64,000 nt of DNA from assembly GCA_029531795.1 (NCBI GenBank), contig JAPEIS010000001.1, forward strand, positions 1,054,001 to 1,118,000, read 5' to 3'. Under the pieces are notes generated by a model. It worked only from the letters and a program-made list of their open reading frames with translations, did not search any database and was not told where the DNA came from. Position 1 is the first letter of the stretch, and every line of letters begins with the position of its first letter. Position numbers and translations under genes: made by a program. The DNA is from Sclerotinia nivalis. Lineage: Eukaryota; Ascomycota; Leotiomycetes; Helotiales; Sclerotiniaceae. Below, piece by piece: positions 57,067 through 64,000 of the stretch.

Positions 57067-58284
57067 ACAATATATCACCAGAAGAACGTGAAGTCCTTCA
57101 ACCTTTAACCTTTAATTGAGTATACATATCTACATACCTCCTTGCCTAAGTAGCAAGAGGTGTAGAATACCTATAGATAGATAATAATTAGTAGAAGAGA
57201 TCAAATAATTTAATGGATTCTATTCAATACCTATTCCGCGATTTTGAAAGGAAGGTATCTAGGTAGTTAAGAAGAGACAGAGGAAAATAAGTAATGTAGA
57301 CTCGTATTTGCTTTGAACTGTAACAACACTCAGCGAGAAAAGTCTCACTGTTTGCCAGGGTTCAGTTAGATAAAGTTCCAGAACAAGTCGTCAAGTAATT
57401 CATCATCTAGCAGTATAGTCACGAATCAACCATCTCCACAATCAGTCATAAAGTGATAGATAAATCCTCTTCAATTCTTGCATCGCACATCTCCTAGCCC
57501 GTAAATCCTCCAACCCATGCCTAAGCCTGCTTGCTGATAAACCACGGCAACTATATTTATACGATGCTACGCAGCACCATACCATTTCCGAAATTATCAG
57601 ATCAAGAGAGTCAGAATAAAATATCAAACCCTCTTAAGGAAAAATCACGCAACAATATCACCCAGCCATCCACCAACTTTTCCGAGAGACCAGAATACCA
57701 CCAATAAACTAGTGCATATTCCATCATGGCAGAAGAGTAAAGACGTAAAAGACCATCCGTCGCGGCTATGTACTCGCAAGAAAGAAACATTGAAAAGAGA
57801 GAAAAGATCACATAGTAAACTAGATGAATATCACGCCAAGCACACCTAAAAGCAATGCCATCCAGGCCCCCATCCATGCACGCAAGAGTGGTATCATGAT
57901 CGATGTACTGTAATGCACCATACCATGACGCCGTCCCATTTTCGCCAAGGTATGTAACGTAGAGGTAATTTTCAAAGCTCGCAGAAAAGTGCATCGAGTT
58001 TTAAGATGCTTCGAAAGTCGTGATTCGTAGTCGGTAGCAGAAAATCAAAAGGGAAAGAAGCGTAAATTCCAAAGAAACCATATAAGCCGAGTCATCCACC
58101 ATTATTGTTGTCAATCCCATCGAAGTTGAGCAAGCGTCGTCAAAGTATCCTAGAAGCAGCAGGGGTATCTCGCAGTAGTGTGGTAGAAACCAAGGAAAGA
58201 CCAAAGAAGCTAAATCGTAGAAGCATGCTGAAGGGTATTCGCGAGAGACGACCAATCTGAGAAGGACTGCGCGACTGTAGTAAC

Positions 58285-58408
58285 TTAAGAATATGGTGCC
58301 TGGCTGTTGAAGCCACCGTTAGCATTTTGACTGCCAGATGGTGGTGGTTGATGCTGCTGGAATCCAGCGTTGTAACCGTTGCCCTGCTGGTGGTTCTGTT
58401 GTCCAGAT
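58285..58408 (-). other. Orphan Q/N-rich exon, possible alternative C-terminus of the RRM gene
   Basis: Minus strand: acceptor TCAAAACAG ends at 58409. The frame that follows reads SGQQNHQQGNGYNAG then FQQHQPPPSGSQNANGG and ends NSQAPYS-stop at 58285. Such Gln/Asn/Pro/Gly tails are normal ends of Nam8/TIA-type RNA-binding proteins, and the nearest upstream same-strand gene is one. A direct splice from 59214 gives the wrong phase, so an unseen small exon or another upstream donor would be needed. Confidence 0.4.
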
Positions 58409-59163
58409 CTGTTTTGAATCATTAGCAAAATGTCTTGCCAAGTTGGGGACGCCAAAGAGAAAATAAAGAGCATCTCCAAAATGGTGAGGGAAGACAAGCA
58501 TGTATCCGTCCGATACTTCGGATGATGGAACAAGAAGTGCCTCAAGCCTAGGGGTAGAGGCTACAAGTCCAGTGGTCTGAAGTTAATATTTGTACGGGAA
58601 TTGATCATCATCGCACAGGCTATAGCACAAAACATAAGGTAATACATAACAACAAGTGTATGCAACCAAAAAGGAAACAAATGGTCCGCCAATCAAAATA
58701 ATGGATGAAGAATACATTTGTAATCGAGCCCGCACAAGCCGCGATACTCCTAGGTAAAAAAAGAGAGTCTAAACTTTTGAGCTTTTGTGGATAAAGTCCA
58801 GAGTAAGAAAAGCTGCTCTAGAGCATGAGTGCGAAGCTGCGCAAACAGATCTCATCGACAATTAATTTCGCCGATAAAAAATGTTAAGCGAGCAGACTAG
58901 GCAGCAAAGCAGTGAGATTACATGTGTAGAAGAAAGAGAAAAAGAGAAAGCGAAGATCGTGGTCGCATGAGAAGTCTATGCTTATACATGGGCATCATTG
59001 GAAAACGCAGATTCCCACCCATCCGATACTTTTGAAGTAACGCTAAGACGAGAAGAGTTATCCAGATATTGGATGCGAAGAAGTGAAGCCCCGAAAAATG
59101 GCAAGCCCAGTGCAGAAAGACGCCATGCTACACTAAACTCCATTCGCGAAAGAAGATGTTTGC

Positions 59164-60909
59164 TTACTGTAAATTGTTAGCTTGAAAATGCATCAAGGAT
59201 GGGTAAATATTACCTGTATTGGTTGGAAATTGCCATAAGGGTTATGCTGTTGTGGCATACCCATCTGTTGGTAATGAGGAGGAGGTGGGGCAGGTCTGTA
59301 TGGGGTTCCAGCTGGACCAGAGTTGTTCTGGGATCTTCCCCAAGACAAACGAACGCGAGAATTGCCAATTGGATATCCTTGCATCTGATTGATAGCCATT
59401 TCAGCTGCATGTCGTTGAACGAATTGAACAAATCCGCAGCCCTTTCCAGGTGGAATCTTGACGTAGGTGATCTCTCCGAAGCCCTGGAAAAAAGATCTGA
59501 GCTCGTCTTCAGTGACATAACCAGATAATCCACCAACGAATACAGTGGTGTTATTGGGATCCGTAAACTGGTTCATGGGTTGAGGAGCTCCATAATATCC
59601 TGCCATAGGTGGTCCACCACCCATTCCGTACATGCCTGGGGCACCTCCCATAGCACTGGGCATAGCACCGCCGCCGCCTTGCATCTGCATACCTGCTGGT
59701 CCAGTAGCTCCGGACTTGTTCTTGGGGGTGGCAGTGCTGATGCGCATAGGTCTGTTGCCGCAATAAACACCTTGCATTTCGGTCAAGGCACGTTGTTGGT
59801 CTCCCTCTTCGGCGAAACGGACAAAACCATAGCCGCGAGACATGCCAGAGATTGGGTCGGTCATGATCTTAGCTGACTTGCAAGATGGGAAGCGGGCTTG
59901 GAAAAGCGAGACCAAGACGTATTCGTTGACCTCTGGGCCAAGATCGCCGACAAAGATCGAGAATTCTGGTCCACGATCGTCACTATTAAAAGTCAGCAAT
60001 ATATTCAGGAAAGCGCAAGGCATGGGAATAGAGGTATATGAACCGGGATTCTGACCGACGATCGGCAAGCCCACCACCTGAGGCCCAGTTGAGCTTGAAT
60101 GGTCGGCTGGTGTTGGGAATCATTGAACCATTCAAAGAAAGGGCCTTTGCAGCTGCTGCTGGAGAAGAGAAGTCGATGAAACAATAACCTGCGTTTCTAG
60201 AATGATGAGAATATTGGTTAGCCAACATTCCATATTTCAAAATGCGGTATCGATAAGAAATAACTCACCCGGAGAATTTGTCACGGATCATCTTGACATT
60301 GACTTGCTCGCCCATTCCGAACCAGACGCTGCGGATAAAGTTCTCGTCGATCCATGGCTCAAGCTCACCCATCCTAGTATAATATGTCAGCACATATCAA
60401 GACGTAAACCAGCTTTGTGATGGTAGGCAGTGTTTCATGGTAGTAAAGCAATACAGCAATAACCATGACGGTAGAAATCGGGATCAAGCCTTGAAGAAGA
60501 CTTGTACCTCTAGATCAGGCACAATTAAGATCGCACGCCAAGTATTGCGATGCAGGATACTAGTATGCTCGATCTGAGATCGAGATGGGGCACCGGAGAA
60601 TGGAAGGTGCGAAGATGGGAAGGGCAAGCTCGATTGATATAATCACAAGAGATTGATTTTGAGTGAGTGTAGTAAAGGACTTAGAACTTACCAAAGAGTG
60701 GTCTTTGCATCTCCAGTGACGCTTCCGGAAGAGCCTTCAACGCCTGCGCCTTGTTGCGCAAAAGGAGCCGGTGAGCCACCATCTCCAGCAGGCATACCAC
60801 CTTGTTGCTGTTGCTGCTGCATTGGTGGCGGGGCCATTGCGCCGTTGCCGTTGTTCTGTTCGTAGCCACCTTGCTGAGCTGGATCGTAGGGCTGTTGTTG
60901 GAAAGACAT
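59164..60909 (-). CDS. Three-RRM RNA-binding protein, Nam8/Ngr1/TIA-1 family
   Basis: Binds U-rich RNA. Nam8 acts in U1 snRNP at weak 5' splice sites, while relatives Ngr1 and Csx1 act in mRNA decay. Minus-strand exons: 60909-60692, 60373-60269, 60196-60056, 59982-59214 and 59166-59164 (stop only); 411 residues. The N-terminus is Gln/Gly/Pro rich (MSFQQQPYDPAQQ, then QQQQQQGGMPAG). RRM1 runs TLWMGELEPW to CFIDF. RRM2 runs FSIFVGDLGPEV to SRGYGFVRF. RRM3 runs TTVFVGGLSGYV to GCGFVQF. All RNP1/RNP2 aromatic positions are kept. A GMYGMGGGPPMAGYYG linker lies between RRM2 and RRM3. The ORF ends in NPYGNFQPIQ, and after a 47-bp intron (59167-59213) the next codon is TAA, so the stop is made by splicing. 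If unspliced, six more codons (VIFTHP) precede a TGA. Confidence 0.93.
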
Positions 60910-63900
60910 TGCGAAGATCGATTTGTTTCACAAGAGACGGTTTAACTCAAGGAAGAACGAAGATGTAAAGAAATAAGCAAACGGTTCCCGCGTTGTAGTT
61001 GCGAAAGATAATGAAAAGTTGTTGTGGTGTAAGTTTAAAAGTAAGAGTTCGAGAATGAGGATGGCTTAAATAGCTCCAGAAGTAGGCCGGATCTGATTCA
61101 CTTAAGGTTAGCTTGTGGTCAAATAGACTAGAGTCACGCTAGAGCGGAGTTATGGCAGACCCCCAAAGTTAGTGTCAATGATATCACTCCTGATTATGAT
61201 TCACGCTCTGTTAATTAGAGCAAGTATTAGTCAGAATGGAAAGATACTTAAATGACCAAAAAAAAAAAGACTGAATGTGTAAATCATATCTTGTGGAGGA
61301 TTTTACTGGGGTAAAGAGTTCACAAAAGTAAAGTGTATGGTAGAGAAGTATCCGGAAACCTTCGGACCAGTGGACTACTCGGCCGGACAACCAACAATAA
61401 ACATGTCATATACTTAAATTCATGAGTTGCTGGGTTTGAACAAAATAAAATATCCTTCCAGGTTATAAATCAAATGTTTCTCTACTATGCTATTACAATA
61501 AAGTCTTTCACAGTCTCCGTATCATACAATGATGAACAAAACACAGGTAACATCATCTAACAAACTTCAATGATGTCCATGTCATTTCAATACCTAGTAT
61601 TGAGGTCTTTGTTCAACATATCCACCCCATCATGGTACAAATGATTCAGTGTTGATGCAATATTATCCTCACATCAACTATCCACCAAAACATCAACACT
61701 GCTGTTGCAACTGACAACAAGCCTCCCTTCATGACTGATAAGACAAAAATGACAGCAAGAAAGTTTATCACCACAGTTCATTGATTGTTTGATCAACATA
61801 TCCAACAACAATCAATAATTACAGAGCTAATGACTAATAGTCCACCTAACATGCATGTCTGCAAAATGTTGACACATCAAACTACTTTTGTAGCAGTCAC
61901 TTGCTGCATACGCTCAATCTTGGGCTCAAGAGCAGATTGTCAGACAGAGAGATTGGTGAATACATCATGGGCATTCTTTGATATGCTTAGTAGGCTCATA
62001 GGGTATTAGATTTTACTACCTTTTTAATTTCCAGGAACTACAAGCCCTCTACCAAAGATTAAAAATATATATTGGATACAGAGAGCCTGCAGACTGCAAG
62101 GACATTGGAAGGCTTTGAAAATGCAAACAAGGAAAGCAGAAAACAGAAGGGACACAGGGACTCCACGGTGGTGCAAGCGCAATGGCTATGCCATCACCTC
62201 AAGGGCACAAAACGCAAGTAGAATGAAGGAACACCCAAATCTAGTGTTTCAACTTCAATCTGGTGGGGCAATGAAATTAAAAGAAGTCATTGCACGTTAG
62301 GAAAGCTTCTGTAGGGAATGTCCAGACTTGCGCTGGAGCAGAGGAGCTTGGAAGATGATTCGCACCGTACTGGGATAAAGGTTCTCAATAGTGTTGCGGT
62401 TTTGGTCCCCGAATACATCAGAAGCACTCGCTGACCATTGAATTAGAATTGAAAAGGGATATACCACTCGAGCCAGAGTCCCTCGTGAACTTCTCTTCTC
62501 AGAAAGAGCTATCTCAGGATAACCACCGAGACAAAAGTCTCTGCGCTCACAAAATTGTGTCAAAATCCTCTCGAAATCAACAATAGGAGAACCTGGGCCA
62601 TGAATGTGCCGTATGTGGGTGGATTGTGGATGGGGGTGGGTATATGATACAGGCTATTTGATGAGCAGGTGATTCAGAGGAACATAAGGGCTAGCAGTCA
62701 GACAACCACACACAATGGGGAAAAAAACATGATGACAGATGAAACTTGAGCTAGGTCAGGGCCTGTTGCGGCTCCTACAGGTGGTATAGGACACAAATGG
62801 CGGAATTGAGCGGGGCAACAAGCCTTGCTTGATGCAGTACAATAGCCACTCCACCCAAAAGCTTCAACATCCACCATTTCGGTCAGCTACCATGAGAACT
62901 GCTCAAATTGCCACTAAATCCTGTATCCAACACGCATCATTCAAGATTCTTAACTTTTCGTCATTGTAGCGAATCGTGGATGGAAGGCGACGATAGGAAA
63001 TTCGACTCAATTCTCTCACCCCGCCAATTTTGAGCTCGTCCGGTCTGGGTTCATAGGGATCTGCCATTTTTCATATTTGGATGTAGGTAGCTTACCTTAA
63101 AATTCCTAAAGTATCGTCCCAATAAATTATATCCGAATCGCCCCACGAGATAACCGGTATGTGCGATTGAAGATAAGATGGTCAAAAGCGACGTCGTAAT
63201 AGAAGGACCCGATTCGAAAAGTCTTGAAGACAACGTTTGCGCCTGCGAAAATTCGAGAGTGGAAGGGTTGAATTATTGCTGGAGAAATCTCGGGAATAAA
63301 TTCAAAACTAGCAGAATAACTCATCAGTCAATTGTTCAATATTTTGAATTTATGATGAATGAGTGGGTTGATGAAGGGGTAATGACATCTCTTAAGCGTG
63401 AGAGAGAGCTTCGTTGGAATATTTTCGCAAGTTTGCAACAACCAAATGGTAGTACCAAGGCTAATTGCCAAGGTCAAACATTTGCGCCAGGCTCAACAAC
63501 AGCAAAGCTACATCCGACAATGCCGCCCCCAGAAATCATATGCGACAATGACGTTATCGATTGCAACAAAGAACTGTCAAGGCCTGGCACAACGAAGGTT
63601 GAAGTTTGTGGTAGGTGCAATGAGGGGTCGAGTTGGAGGGGGTTGAAGCTGTTATTGCGCGACCAGTAAGGGCGCAAGGACAGAAAAATGATCTACTTAC
63701 ATGTTTTAATCGACTGGGTTAAGAACTGCTTTTGAAAAAACTCGAATTCCGAAAGGAAAGCAGTAAATCAAACACGAGGACCTAGTTATCGAGAGGAAAA
63801 CAATTGACGCAATTAAGCAGCGCAGTAATCAGTAATCCAATAAAGTTGACAAAGGGCGAAAGAGTTGAGAGGGTTTGGAGGGTTGTATGTGGATGAGGGG

Positions 63901-64000
63901 AGGTAATGTTTTTGAGTGGGTGGGTGGGTGAAAGAAGGGAAAGAATTATGGTGGGAGGGAAATAGAAATTTAGTCAAGTATGAGTAAGTGAGATAAGTGA
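60910..64000. other. Gene-poor right end, 3 kb
   Basis: RRM gene promoter at left. The plus frame at 63178-63669 (163 codons, MVKSDVVIEGPDSK to LLLRDQ) has no domain. On the opposite strand a coding-like run at 63085-63226 (SGPSITTSLLTILSSIAHTG to LGRYFRNFK) ends at a good GTAAGC donor and could be one exon of a membrane protein, but no start or partner exon was found. Another minus-strand frame, 63067 to about 62903, reads MADPYEPRPDELKIGG to LNDACWIQDLVAI. Neither is called. Confidence 0.4.

Larger units (their letters stand above)
56177..59163. other. Gene-poor region, 3 kb, downstream of the RRM gene
   Basis: C/T-rich DNA at 56440-56800, tandem repeats at 56922-56975 and 57028-57066, then AT-rich DNA. 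The open frames at 57442-58255 show no features. An orphan Q/N-rich exon-like frame lies at 58285-58408 (separate entry). No complete gene is supported. Confidence 0.5.

Noticed and set aside
63474..63677. Minus-strand frame containing ISGGGIVGCSFAVVEPG, resembling an FAD-binding loop
   Set aside because: Isolated 17 residues without the rest of a Rossmann fold and with no splice context; probably chance.
1..64000. CRISPR arrays, bacterial operons, rRNA or tRNA genes
   Set aside because: Read for spaced repeats and RNA stem signatures; only fungal-type microsatellites and split genes were found. A tRNAscan or Infernal run would be decisive.

Overview
This window is a piece of a filamentous ascomycete nuclear genome. 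Most genes are split by short GT-AG introns (about 46-120 bp) with CTAAC-like branch sites. Intergenic DNA is AT-rich and gene families are typical of Pezizomycotina. Family content and codon style fit a Leotiomycete, perhaps a Botrytis/Sclerotinia relative, but that is inference without any search. I see no rRNA, tRNA, CRISPR or bacterial-type operon. About 23 protein genes can be supported, several with exon structures rebuilt by hand.

Layout. 1.2-8 kb: sugar transporter (+), PCNA (+, start codon split by an intron), pyridoxal kinase (+, with an 11-nt microexon), dUTPase (-). 8.8-11 kb: a tandem pair of related charged coiled-coil genes (-), one carrying a frameshift. 12-16 kb: a conserved-looking protein of unknown function (-) and a small basic Ser-rich protein (+). 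16.4-23 kb: a KduD/IdnO-like short-chain dehydrogenase (-) divergent from a sorbitol/L-idonate-type zinc dehydrogenase (+), then myo-inositol oxygenase (+). 24-31 kb: a Clr5-like/ankyrin protein (+), a damaged phosphatidylinositol synthase locus (-) and a hemerythrin-like protein (-). 31.7-35.3 kb: a 14-TM drug transporter with a frameshift (+) and a Ty1/copia relic (+). 36.6-43.7 kb: Cdc14 phosphatase (-), KEOPS subunit Pcc1 (+), NUC-1/Pho4-like bHLH factor (-). 47-61 kb: 14-3-3 (-), mitochondrial ATPase inhibitor IF1 (+), nucleoporin Nsp1/Nup62 (-), a Laa2-like acidic repeat protein (+) and a three-RRM Nam8-like protein (-). The last 3 kb hold no convincing gene.

How the genes work together. 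PCNA and dUTPase are both S-phase genes; each has MluI-box-like (MBF-type) sequences upstream. The SDR, zinc dehydrogenase and myo-inositol oxygenase lie within 6.5 kb and could be the first and last steps of a myo-inositol to D-glucuronate to D-gluconate route. This is the most interesting functional hypothesis here. Other notable points are splice-level oddities (split ATG, microexon, stop codon created by splicing, two stop-free introns of length 3n, tandem donors and acceptors) and several decaying loci (duplicate coiled-coil gene, PI synthase, MFS transporter, copia relic).
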